The position numbers and the translations under genes were made by a program. From NCBI GenBank assembly GCA_910589085.1, contig CAJUSG010000020.1, positions 1-38,642 of the forward strand: a stretch of 38,642 nucleotides of DNA, read 5' to 3'. The notes under the pieces are model-generated. The model had not been told where the DNA came from, made no database searches, and saw only the letters and a list, made by a program, of their open reading frames with translations. This document shows positions 8,560 through 15,790 of the stretch, one piece after another. This DNA is from an uncultured Oscillospiraceae bacterium (GTDB taxonomy: Bacteria > Bacillota > Clostridia > Oscillospirales > Oscillospiraceae). Positions within the stretch are counted from its first letter, which is position 1. Each line of letters opens with the position of its first letter.

Positions 8560-9957
8560 TTACTCCGTCACCAGATGGGCGCGCATCTGGTCGCTGCCGG
8601 CCTTGATGCCGTCCACCCACTGATCCCGGGTCATGGAGCCGTTGACCAGGCTGTTCACGGGATCGAAGAAGACCTCGCGCACGCTGCCCAGGCCGGGGAC
8701 GGCCTCATAGGCGGCAAAGTTGCCCATGGCGGCGTCGGCGCCGTTGTCATAGATGGAGTAGAACATCTTGTTATCGCCCTCGAAGTTGTCGGTGATGCCG
8801 GGCACGGGCTGGACAGCGCCGCCCTTGGCGAAGATGGCGCAGGCCGTGTCGCTGTACAGGAAGGCGATGAACTGCTTGGCGGCGTCAATGTTGGCGGCCT
8901 GAGCGGGAATCCAGGCCTGCTCCAGCCAGCAGTAGCTGGCGCCGTTGCCGCCGGCCTTGGCGGCGGGCAGGGCGGTCATGCCCCACTTGAAGTTATCGGC
9001 CCGGAGGGCGTCCTTCATCTCATTGGGGAGCCAGGTGCCGTTGGGGCAGAACAGAGCCTTGTTGTCCAGAATCAGCTGCTGGTTCTGGGCGAAGTCCTGG
9101 TCGTTGGCCTGGGCGGGGGTGACAGGGTTGGTGTAGGAAGCCAGCTTGGCCACGATGTCAAAGCACGCCTGAGCCTCGGGGGTGTCCCAGATGCCTTCCT
9201 CATAGACCAGAGCCTTGTTGTAGAAGTCGGCGCCGCCCACAGAGTACATCAGGGCATAGAAGAAGGCGTCGAAGTAGCCGGTGGTGGGATAAGTAAATAG
9301 ATAGATGTCCTCGGCCTTGGCCTTGTCGCCCAGCTCCCACATCTCGTCCCAGGTCTTGGGAACCTCCCAGCCCTTCTCCTCGAAGAGGCCGGCGTTGTAG
9401 AACAGGCCGCAGGGGCCGTAGAACATGGGGGCCAGATAGGTCTTGCCATCGCCGTAGGGGTTGGTGACGGAGGTGTCGGTAAAGCCGCCGACGATCTTGT
9501 CGGACACCTTGGCGCTCTCGCCGGGGACGGTCATGGACAGCACGTCGGTGATGTCGGCGATGTTCTTATCCTTGATAAACTGCTCGGTGAGCTTCTTGTC
9601 GCGGCCGGTGGCCAGGTGGATCACGTCGGGGCAGTCGCCGCCCTGCATGGCGGGACCAATCACGTCCTCCAGGTTCTTGTCCACGATCACCTCGACCTCA
9701 ATGCCGGTCTCGGCGGTGAAGGCCTCGCCGATCTCTTTCCACATGCCGGGATAGGCGTCCTCATAGGCGGAGGCCAGAGCGGCCACCTTGATGGGACCCT
9801 TGGGCGTCTCGGGGGTGCTGGTATTGCCCTGGCTGCCGGAATTGGCAGGCGGGTTGGACTGGGCAGGGGGCGTCTGGGGCGCGCCGCCGCAGCCGGCCAG
9901 CAGAGACAGGGACAGAGCCGAGGCCAGCAGCAGGCTGAGAGTCTTCTTCATTTTCAT
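8560..9957 (-). CDS. Sugar ABC transporter substrate-binding lipoprotein
   Basis: A 465-residue extracellular solute-binding protein of the family 1 type. The signal peptide ends in a lipobox LLAGC, followed by a Pro/Ser/Asn/Thr-rich linker (about residues 26-50) and a two-lobed binding fold. The C-terminal half is rich in Trp and Tyr, as expected for sugar stacking. The ATG at 9957 follows TTAGGAGG; the ATG two codons later is an alternative. It is first in the operon binding protein - permease - permease - small membrane protein - GH112. With a beta-1,3-galactosyl-HexNAc phosphorylase in the same operon, the likely ligand is lacto-N-biose or galacto-N-biose from mucin or milk glycans. That is inferred from context, not from binding-site residues. 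Confidence 0.92.
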   Translation of the reverse strand: MKMKKTLSLLLASALSLSLLAGCGGAPQTPPAQSNPPANSGSQGNTSTPETPKGPIKVAALASAYEDAYPGMWKEIGEAFTAETGIEVEVIVDKNLEDVIGPAMQGGDCPDVIHLATGRDKKLTEQFIKDKNIADITDVLSMTVPGESAKVSDKIVGGFTDTSVTNPYGDGKTYLAPMFYGPCGLFYNAGLFEEKGWEVPKTWDEMWELGDKAKAEDIYLFTYPTTGYFDAFFYALMYSVGGADFYNKALVYEEGIWDTPEAQACFDIVAKLASYTNPVTPAQANDQDFAQNQQLILDNKALFCPNGTWLPNEMKDALRADNFKWGMTALPAAKAGGNGASYCWLEQAWIPAQAANIDAAKQFIAFLYSDTACAIFAKGGAVQPVPGITDNFEGDNKMFYSIYDNGADAAMGNFAAYEAVPGLGSVREVFFDPVNSLVNGSMTRDQWVDGIKAGSDQMRAHLVTE

Positions 9958-10022
9958 ATTCTAACCTCCTAAAATTTTGGGGAATTTGCCTTTGGCCATC
10001 TTTCCTGGCCTTTTCATTTTTA

Positions 10023-10028
10023 ATTATA
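10023..10028 (-). promoter_or_regulatory. Predicted -10 of the sugar ABC / GH112 operon
   Basis: On the minus strand a consensus TATAAT lies 66 bp before the ATG of the binding-protein gene. At 16-18 bp upstream there is no good -35 match (AGCTTT/GCTTTC). A strong -10 with a poor -35 fits a promoter that needs an activator, and the divergent AraC-family gene is the obvious candidate. The surrounding 9958-10261 gap is AT-rich and holds only these control sites. Confidence 0.45.
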
Positions 10029-10219
10029 TGACAAACTCACAGAGGAAAGCTACCGGTTTTTTGCTCTCTTGTTTATATATCGTGCTTTTTCTTTTTGCGT
10101 GATTTGTCTAAAATAACGGACTTTTTTCCAGGCCTGCTGGACAATTTTTTTGTTTCCCGCCGCAGAAATTGGTCGCCATGTCCATAATTTCCATATATAT
10201 ATCTGCGCGGTTTGTAGTA

Positions 10220-10248
10220 TTGCATAATCCGCCGTAGCCGTGTATAAT
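10220..10248 (+). promoter_or_regulatory. Predicted sigma-A promoter of the AraC-family gene
   Basis: TTGCAT (10220-10225), 17 bp, TATAAT (10243-10248) is a near-consensus promoter. Its expected start, near 10255, falls inside the AGGAGG (10251-10256) that serves the first ATG of the downstream gene. This bears on which start codon is used. Confidence 0.65.
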
Positions 10249-10261
10249 ACAGGAGGAAAAT

Positions 10262-11146
10262 ATGCCGCGCCGTTCTTTTATAAAATTACAAGGAGAGGAG
10301 GGGGAGATTTTGGTTCGATATCAATTCAGCGTCTCCGATGCGCCGGAGACGCCGGGACACAGTGTGCCCCGGCTGAGCTACATCGCCAAGGATCAGTTTT
10401 CCTCCGACTGGAACTCAGAGCTCCATACCCACAGCTGCGCCGAGCTGTTCTTTATCCTGGACGGCCACGGACACTTCCGCACGCTCTATGAGGAGTTCCC
10501 CATCTCCTTTCAAGACCTGCTCATCGTCAACGCCAACATCCCCCACACCGAGGTCAGCTCCCTGAAAAGCCCCCTGCGGTATATTGTCCTGGGCATCGAG
10601 GGGCTGAAGGCCGCCTCCCCCGAGACAGGGTACATCATGCTCCACCTCCACGACGGCTGGACCGAGCTGAACAGCTGCGTGGACCTGATGCTCCAGGAGT
10701 CCTCCAAAACCCTCCCGGGCCACGAGGACGTCTGCCGGCATCTGCTGGAGGTGGTGCTCATCCAGCTGGCAAGACAGCAGGACCTGTCCTTTTCCGGCGA
10801 GGCTCCCGGCCCCAGGGCCAGTAAGGAGTGCGAGCTGATTCGCCGCTATATCGATAACCACTTTAAAGAGGACCTGACCCTGGATCATTTGGCCAAGCTG
10901 GCGCACCTGAATAAATATTACCTGTCCCACTCCTTCCGCCGGGAGTTCGGCACCTCCCCCATTAATTACCTCATCTCCCGGCGGGTGGACGAGAGCCGGT
11001 TCCTGCTGCGGAAAACCGACCACCCCCTCTCCCTCATCGCGGAAATTCTGGGGTTCTCCTCCCTGAGCTACTTCTCTCAGTGCTTCCGCCGAGTGGAGGG
11101 CATCAGTCCCACCGAGTACCGCAAGCAGATTCGGGAAAAAGCATAG
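10262..11146 (+). CDS. AraC-family transcriptional regulator
   Basis: A 294-residue regulator with an N-terminal cupin-like sensor domain and a C-terminal pair of helix-turn-helix motifs. The sensor carries H-T-H-S-C-A-E-L-F-F-I-L-D-G, typical of sugar-sensing AraC proteins. The DNA-binding part runs from about residue 190 (IRRYIDNHFKEDLTLDHLAKLAHLN in outline) to the end, closing with SYFSQCFRRVEGISPTEYR. It is divergent from the sugar ABC/GH112 operon and probably activates it in response to the imported sugar. The start is uncertain: the ATG at 10262 has an AGGAGG 5 bp upstream, but the predicted promoter would start transcription within that site. A TTG at 10310, after AAGGAGAGGAGG, is in frame and would give a 278-residue protein that still contains both domains. 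Confidence 0.92.
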   Translation: MPRRSFIKLQGEEGEILVRYQFSVSDAPETPGHSVPRLSYIAKDQFSSDWNSELHTHSCAELFFILDGHGHFRTLYEEFPISFQDLLIVNANIPHTEVSSLKSPLRYIVLGIEGLKAASPETGYIMLHLHDGWTELNSCVDLMLQESSKTLPGHEDVCRHLLEVVLIQLARQQDLSFSGEAPGPRASKECELIRRYIDNHFKEDLTLDHLAKLAHLNKYYLSHSFRREFGTSPINYLISRRVDESRFLLRKTDHPLSLIAEILGFSSLSYFSQCFRRVEGISPTEYRKQIREKA

Positions 11147-11162
11147 GTCCGCAGAATGGACC

Positions 11163-11456
11163 TTACATTGGCCGGATCAGCACAGCCGACACATCATTCA
11201 CATTTCTGGTGTTTAGGGCATTGGCCAGGTCCTGCTCCACCACCAGGGGACCCCGGCTGTCCAGGCGGGTAAACGCCTCCCGCACCGGCGTAATGCTTAC
11301 ATTCAGAGCTCTTGAGGTCTTAGCCTCCACCAAGCGGGTTCCCGCCGGAAGCTGTCTTGTCAAAATGGCCTGCCTGATCGTATTGTAGACATAATCGCCG
11401 GTGCTCTGGATCGTTCTGTTTCGTCCCGACATTATCACATTTGACATAAGACACAT
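11163..11456 (-). pseudogene. Truncated GntR-family (FadR type) regulator
   Basis: A 97-residue reading frame that matches only the N-terminal winged helix of a FadR-subfamily GntR regulator: V-Y-N-T-I-R-Q-A-I-L ... L-P-A-G-T-R-L-V-E ... S-I-T-P-V-R-E-A-F-T-R-L. It stops where the wing ends, so the whole FCD ligand-binding domain (about 130 residues) is missing. The wing also looks damaged (SRGPLVVEQD). Three in-frame ATGs occur at the front (11456, near 11444, 11432) and none has a strong ribosome site. The best reading is a remnant left after deletion. A short DNA-binding protein that is still made cannot be excluded. It lies past the 3' end of the TRAP operon and faces the AraC gene tail to tail. 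Confidence 0.75.
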
Positions 11457-11777
11457 CCCACCATATTCTTCTTAGTGATACTTTAGGGTTTATTTAACAT
11501 CTAACTATATTTGTAAAATATAGTTTTTAATTTTGTTCATTAACGCAAATCCAGGCTTCTACTTTATCTAAAATCACAAACTCCATTCAGAGCGGGGGCC
11601 TCCCATCGGTTTTACCGGCGGGAGGCCCAGCCTGTCAAAGGGGACAAATGCCCCGCATTTGTCCCCTTAAACCTTTATTTAAATGACATCACCCAGCCTG
11701 GAGAAGCTTCATCTCATAAGTCGCTTCTTTGTAGAGAAGGACGGGAAACCGCTGACAGGATGCCCTGAGCGCCGGTC
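11457..11777. other. Non-coding gap with three hairpins
   Basis: A 321-bp stretch without a gene between the GntR remnant and the 3' end of the TRAP operon. It holds three inverted repeats. The first is AT-rich (AACTATATTT at 11503-11512, complement at 11516-11525), followed on the plus strand by TTTAATTTT. The second is a GC-rich stem GGGCCTCCC / GGGAGGCCC within about 11594-11627. The third is a 13-bp stem AAGGGGACAAATG (11638-11650) / complement (11656-11668). The last two lie after dctP on the minus strand and may end or stabilise its transcript, though neither has a clear T-run. Nothing else is recognised. Confidence 0.6.
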
Positions 11778-12869
11778 TTACGCACCGGTGTGCTGGGCGG
11801 CATCCGCGATAAACTGATCCACGATCTCCTTGGCACGGGCGGGGTCCTCGCACTCATTGGCAAAGACTTCAGGGACACCGGCCACCTTCTCGCGGAACAT
11901 GGCCTTTTCCTCGTCGGTCAGATGGATAATCTCCAGCCCCTCCTCCTCAAAGAACTTTACCATAGTCGATTCCTCGTCCTTCAGGTAGGGAATATAGTCG
12001 TCTTCGGCCAGCCTGACGGCTTCCTTGATGATCTCCTGGCCCTCGGCGGGCAGGGAAGCCCAGGTGTTCGAATTCATGCCAAAGCAGTGGACTAGATAGC
12101 TGCTCCCGCAGTCAATCAGATAGTCCTGGACCTCATAGAACTTCATGTCTTTAATTGAACTCAGAGGATTGCACTGGCCCTCGACCATACCAAGCTGGAG
12201 AGAGCTGTACAGCTCAGAGTAGGGAATGGGGGTACAGTTGGCACCGTAGGCCTCGAAGGTGGCTAGGCCGACGGCGGACATGATTACACGGAACTTGACT
12301 CCGGCCATGTCGGCGGGAGTGTGGATTGGCTTGGTGCAGGACCACCAGTCAGCACCCTCCAGAGGCCAACCAAGGATGTGGATATTCTTTTCTCCAATGA
12401 TCTCAGCCAGCATATTGGCTGCTTCACTGTCGGACATCATAGTCCGCACACTGTCCACATCGGTGGGCAGCACATAGGGCAGACCCAGAGCGCCGGGATA
12501 GCCGCCCGTCATGCTGGAGAAATTTCCGTAGCCGCCGATAACCATGTCCAGTGTGCCGGCCTGGCACTGCTCCACACAGGCCATGGCGTCGCCCAGCTGA
12601 CCGGCGGTGAAGATCTGCAGGGAGTAGGCGCCGCCGCTCAGCTCCTTCAGGTGCTTGTCCAGAGCTTCGGCATAGACCTGCAGAGGGCCTCCGGGATTGG
12701 ACTCGTGGGCGAGCTTGAAGACGCGGGAATCCAGCGCGGCGCCAGCGGAGGCGGACGTACCGGAACCACCGGAGGGAACAGTGCTGCCGGGCTTCTGTCC
12801 GTCGCCGCAGGCGGCCGCGAGGATCAGAGTAAGCGTAAGGGTCGCTGCAAGCAGGAATCTTCGTTTCAT
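11778..12869 (-). CDS. dctP: TRAP transporter substrate-binding lipoprotein DctP
   Basis: A 363-residue TRAP (DctP family) binding protein, which captures a carboxylate outside the cell and passes it to the DctQM channel. The signal peptide ends in a lipobox LAAAC, then a Gly/Ser linker. The family core is clear: ADMAGVKFRV near residue 185, where the Arg normally binds the ligand carboxylate, then E-A-Y-G-A-N-C-T-P-I-P-Y-S-E-L-Y and G-M-V-E-G-Q-C-N-P. The ATG at 12869 lies 7 bp after AAGGAG; the ATG two codons earlier is only one base from that site and is less likely. It is last in the operon, after the permease genes. Ligands of this family include C4-dicarboxylates, ectoine, taurine and other acids; here the ureohydrolase neighbours suggest a guanidino or ureido acid. 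Confidence 0.93.
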   Translation of the reverse strand: MKRRFLLAATLTLTLILAAACGDGQKPGSTVPSGGSGTSASAGAALDSRVFKLAHESNPGGPLQVYAEALDKHLKELSGGAYSLQIFTAGQLGDAMACVEQCQAGTLDMVIGGYGNFSSMTGGYPGALGLPYVLPTDVDSVRTMMSDSEAANMLAEIIGEKNIHILGWPLEGADWWSCTKPIHTPADMAGVKFRVIMSAVGLATFEAYGANCTPIPYSELYSSLQLGMVEGQCNPLSSIKDMKFYEVQDYLIDCGSSYLVHCFGMNSNTWASLPAEGQEIIKEAVRLAEDDYIPYLKDEESTMVKFFEEEGLEIIHLTDEEKAMFREKVAGVPEVFANECEDPARAKEIVDQFIADAAQHTGA

Positions 12870-12929
12870 GTTCATTCTCCTTTGTTATTATTATATTTGA
12901 ACGCCTTTGCCGGGCGCCAAACGCGTTTA

Positions 12930-14219
12930 TCAGCTGCCGAACGCCAGGTTTGGCAGGAACAGCGTGATGCCAGGGAGGAAGATCAGGATAAAGGTGCACA
13001 GGATGCACATGGCCAGGTAGGGCCAGACCTTTTTGACCACCGTGGTATAGGGCAGGTCGAAGATGGCCATGGCGGTAAACAGGTTGTAGCCAAAGGGAGG
13101 CGTGACACAACCGATCGCGGTCTGGAGCACCACCAGCAGGCCCAGATGGATGGGGTCGATGCCCAGACCCTCACCGATCGGGGCAAAGATGGGGACCAGA
13201 ATGTAATTCAGAGGGATGGAGTCCATGAACATGCAGCCGACAAAGAACACGGCGGACACCAGAATCAGGAACATATTGGGGCTCAGGCCCATATTGGCCA
13301 CGCCGCTGGCCATGGTCTGAGGGATCGCCGCATAGCTGAGCACCCAGGAGAGGATCTGCCCGGTGCCGACCAGGATGAAGCATTCGGCGGTGACAACGCC
13401 CACGTTGATGCAGGCGTTTACCAGATCCTTCAGGGTCATGGAGTGGAATATGAAAAATTCCACGATAAAGGCATAGGCGCAGGAGACGGCGGCGGACTCG
13501 GTGGGGCTGAAAATGCCGGCGTAGATACCGCCCAGGATGATGGCGGGGAAGCCCAGAGGGAGCAGGGCGTCCACAAAGGCCCGCCTGATCTCCCCGGAGG
13601 TGGCGCGGGGCTCTGTGGGCACATTGTGCCGCTTGGCGTAGACGGCCTCATAGATCATGAACAGCAGGCAGAGCAGCACGCCAGGGCCTATGCCGGCGAT
13701 AAAGAGCTTGCCCACGGAGCAGTTGGCCACCACACAGTAGATAATCATGCTGATACTGGGCGGGATCAGCAGGGCGATGGTGGCGGCGCTCATCAGCATA
13801 CCGGCGCTGTGGGAGTTGTCGTACCGCTGGCGGCGGAGCTCCTTCATCATAGGACGCCCCACGGCTACAAAGGTGGCCTGGGTGGAGCCGGAGACGGCGC
13901 CGAAGAGGGTGCATGTCCCGATGGAGGTGATGGCGATGCCGCCCGGCAGATGGCCCAGCAGGGACCGGATGAACTTGAGCAGCCGGTCGGCGCACTGGCC
14001 GGAGCACATGATCTCCGCCCCCAGCATGAACATAGGGACGGCCAGCAGGGAGAAGGAGTTCAGGCCGGTGTACATCTGCTGCATCGCCATGTCCAGGGGC
14101 ATACCGGGGAATTGCGTGACAAGGGTAATCAGTCCGGCGATGGCGAGGCCGATGGCCATGGGGATGCCCATGAGCAGCGAAACAACGAGGATTGCAATGA
14201 CAATCAGACAAACTACCAT
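12930..14219 (-). CDS. dctM: TRAP transporter large permease DctM
   Basis: A 429-residue membrane protein with about 12 hydrophobic segments, the ion-coupled channel of the TRAP system. Family hallmarks are the P-M-F-M-L-G-A-E-I-M stretch near residue 62, LFGAVSGSTQATFVAVG near 108, and LIPPSISMIIY near 150. The ATG at 14219 follows AAAGGAG. It lies 16 bp after dctQ and 60 bp before dctP. Typical family length is about 425, so it looks complete. Confidence 0.95.
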   Translation of the reverse strand: MVVCLIVIAILVVSLLMGIPMAIGLAIAGLITLVTQFPGMPLDMAMQQMYTGLNSFSLLAVPMFMLGAEIMCSGQCADRLLKFIRSLLGHLPGGIAITSIGTCTLFGAVSGSTQATFVAVGRPMMKELRRQRYDNSHSAGMLMSAATIALLIPPSISMIIYCVVANCSVGKLFIAGIGPGVLLCLLFMIYEAVYAKRHNVPTEPRATSGEIRRAFVDALLPLGFPAIILGGIYAGIFSPTESAAVSCAYAFIVEFFIFHSMTLKDLVNACINVGVVTAECFILVGTGQILSWVLSYAAIPQTMASGVANMGLSPNMFLILVSAVFFVGCMFMDSIPLNYILVPIFAPIGEGLGIDPIHLGLLVVLQTAIGCVTPPFGYNLFTAMAIFDLPYTTVVKKVWPYLAMCILCTFILIFLPGITLFLPNLAFGS

Positions 14220-14235
14220 TTCTATCTCTCCTTTC

Positions 14236-14766
14236 TCAGTCGCTGTCTGGCTCGCCGAACTGGCGTTCGGTGCCGATCCAGTAGTGTTTCCTGTCTGTCA
14301 GGTTCATCACCACCAGCAGAAGATACTGCAACCCGGTGAACAGGCATCCGATCACTACAGGGAGGATGCAGATCCAGCGGGGAACCCGAAGGGCCACGGT
14401 GGTGGAGCCCAGTCCGTAGGCGCTAATGCAGTACCGCCCTACGTTGTAGGCCAGGAAGAGGTAGACGGCGGCGGTAATCAGATCAATGAACACAGCATAA
14501 TATTTGCTGTACCTGGGCGGTATCAGGTCCATCAGGGCGGACATGCGGACATGCTTGCACTTGCGCACACAGTAGGGACATCCGAAATAGACACTGGCGA
14601 TCATACAGATGGAGCCCAGCTCTTCAGCAAAGGAGATGCTGTCGTTCAGAACGACCCGGCTGAACACATTGGCGATGAGCAGAATGGCCATACCGCCTAC
14701 GGTAAACGCCATCAGAAAGCGCTCAAGCACCCTTAGGTAGCTGTTGACTTTTTGAATCGCTTGCAT
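14236..14766 (-). CDS. dctQ: TRAP transporter small permease DctQ
   Basis: A 176-residue four-span membrane protein, the small subunit that joins DctM in TRAP transporters. The N-terminal half has the family pattern VFSRVVLNDSISFAEELG, and hydrophobic segments lie near residues 20-38, 52-66, 88-106 and 126-152. The middle loop is Cys-rich (CPYCVRKCKH), which is unusual and looks metal-binding or redox-active, though no role can be shown. The ATG at 14766 follows AAGGAAGGG. The gap of 58 bp to the ureohydrolase gene upstream holds no terminator. Confidence 0.9.
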   Translation of the reverse strand: MQAIQKVNSYLRVLERFLMAFTVGGMAILLIANVFSRVVLNDSISFAEELGSICMIASVYFGCPYCVRKCKHVRMSALMDLIPPRYSKYYAVFIDLITAAVYLFLAYNVGRYCISAYGLGSTTVALRVPRWICILPVVIGCLFTGLQYLLLVVMNLTDRKHYWIGTERQFGEPDSD

Positions 14767-14824
14767 ATGCTTCCCTTCCTTCTCTTCATTTTGCCGTACA
14801 TTTCGGGGCGGGACTTCAATTTGC

Positions 14825-15775
14825 TCAGCGGCCCGCTCTCAGCTTTTTCTCGTGGAAAATATACCCCAGCAGTTCGAGAATGGTCTGGGCAATCTGGATG
14901 CCGGAGGCGCCGCTCTGGTCATAGTTGGGGGCCAGTTCCACCACGTCCATCCCGACGATGTCGCCCATCCTGGCCACGCCCTCCAGAATGTCTATGACCT
15001 CATAGTAGTTCAGTCCGCCCACGGAGGGGGTCCCTGTCGCCGGGATGATGGAGGGATCAAAGCCGTCCACATCCAGCGTGATGTAATACCGCTCGGTCCT
15101 GGGAATGCGCTTCAAGGCCGCCTCCACGCCGTATTTTTTGATCTCCCGGGCGTAGATGATCTCGTCTCCGTGGGCCTTCGCGTCCGCGAAGTCGGTGGCG
15201 CCGCTGCTGCCCAGTCCCCGGATGCCGATGTGGACCATGGGCAGGACGTAGGGCAGCTCGGAGGAGCGCCGCATGGGGTTGCCCTGGCCAATGCGGATGT
15301 GGGCAGGCCCCTCGGTCCAGTCCAAGTGGGCGTCGATGTGGACGATGGTAAAATCTCCCACACAGTCCAGCCCCCGGATCACCGGGATGGTGATCGTGTG
15401 GTCGCCCCCCAGCACCAGAGGCATGATCCCCTTGGCGGCGATGGCACGCACGTCCTCCTTGATGTTTTTGATGCAGTACTCCACATCGGATTGGATCATG
15501 TCGGAATCGCCGCAGTCCACAATCTTTACGTCCTTGAGGTACTCGGTGTCCCGCTCAGCGCTGTACGCGCCGTGGGGCCGGGCCGGAAGCTGGGACGCCT
15601 CCCGCAGGGCCCGGGGCGCCAGACGGGCGCCGGGACGAAACACCGTTCCCATGTCAAAGGGAGCGCCAAGCACCGCCACATCCACGTCAGGGGTGAGCTT
15701 GTCCAGGTCGGTGCAGATCTCCGCCTTTCCAAAGGTGGAAATCCCGCACATCGGCAGTTCGATTCGTTCACGCAT
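14825..15775 (-). CDS. Ureohydrolase (agmatinase/arginase family) 1
   Basis: A 316-residue manganese- or nickel-type ureohydrolase, a family that cleaves guanidino compounds to an amine plus urea. All metal ligands are present: H126 in GGDHT, D148/H150/D152 in DAHLD, and D235/D237 in LDVDGFD. The segment after the second motif is not that of classic agmatinase: DAHLDW is followed by a loop ending G-N-P-M-R-R (residues 165-170). The second ureohydrolase of this operon has the same unusual loop. Two arginines at that place could hold an acidic group, so a guanidino-carboxylic acid is a reasonable guess for the substrate; agmatine cannot be assumed. The ATG at 15775 follows AAAGGAG, 15 bp after the MocR gene. 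No urease genes are visible here. Confidence 0.9.
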   Translation of the reverse strand: MRERIELPMCGISTFGKAEICTDLDKLTPDVDVAVLGAPFDMGTVFRPGARLAPRALREASQLPARPHGAYSAERDTEYLKDVKIVDCGDSDMIQSDVEYCIKNIKEDVRAIAAKGIMPLVLGGDHTITIPVIRGLDCVGDFTIVHIDAHLDWTEGPAHIRIGQGNPMRRSSELPYVLPMVHIGIRGLGSSGATDFADAKAHGDEIIYAREIKKYGVEAALKRIPRTERYYITLDVDGFDPSIIPATGTPSVGGLNYYEVIDILEGVARMGDIVGMDVVELAPNYDQSGASGIQIAQTILELLGYIFHEKKLRAGR

Positions 15776-15790
15776 CAGTATTTCTCCTTT

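Noticed and set aside
11594..11668. Paired hairpins after dctP as a mobile-element end or CRISPR-like repeat.
   Set aside because: The two stems are unrelated in sequence, occur once each, and no transposase or spacer pattern is present. End-of-transcript structures explain them better.
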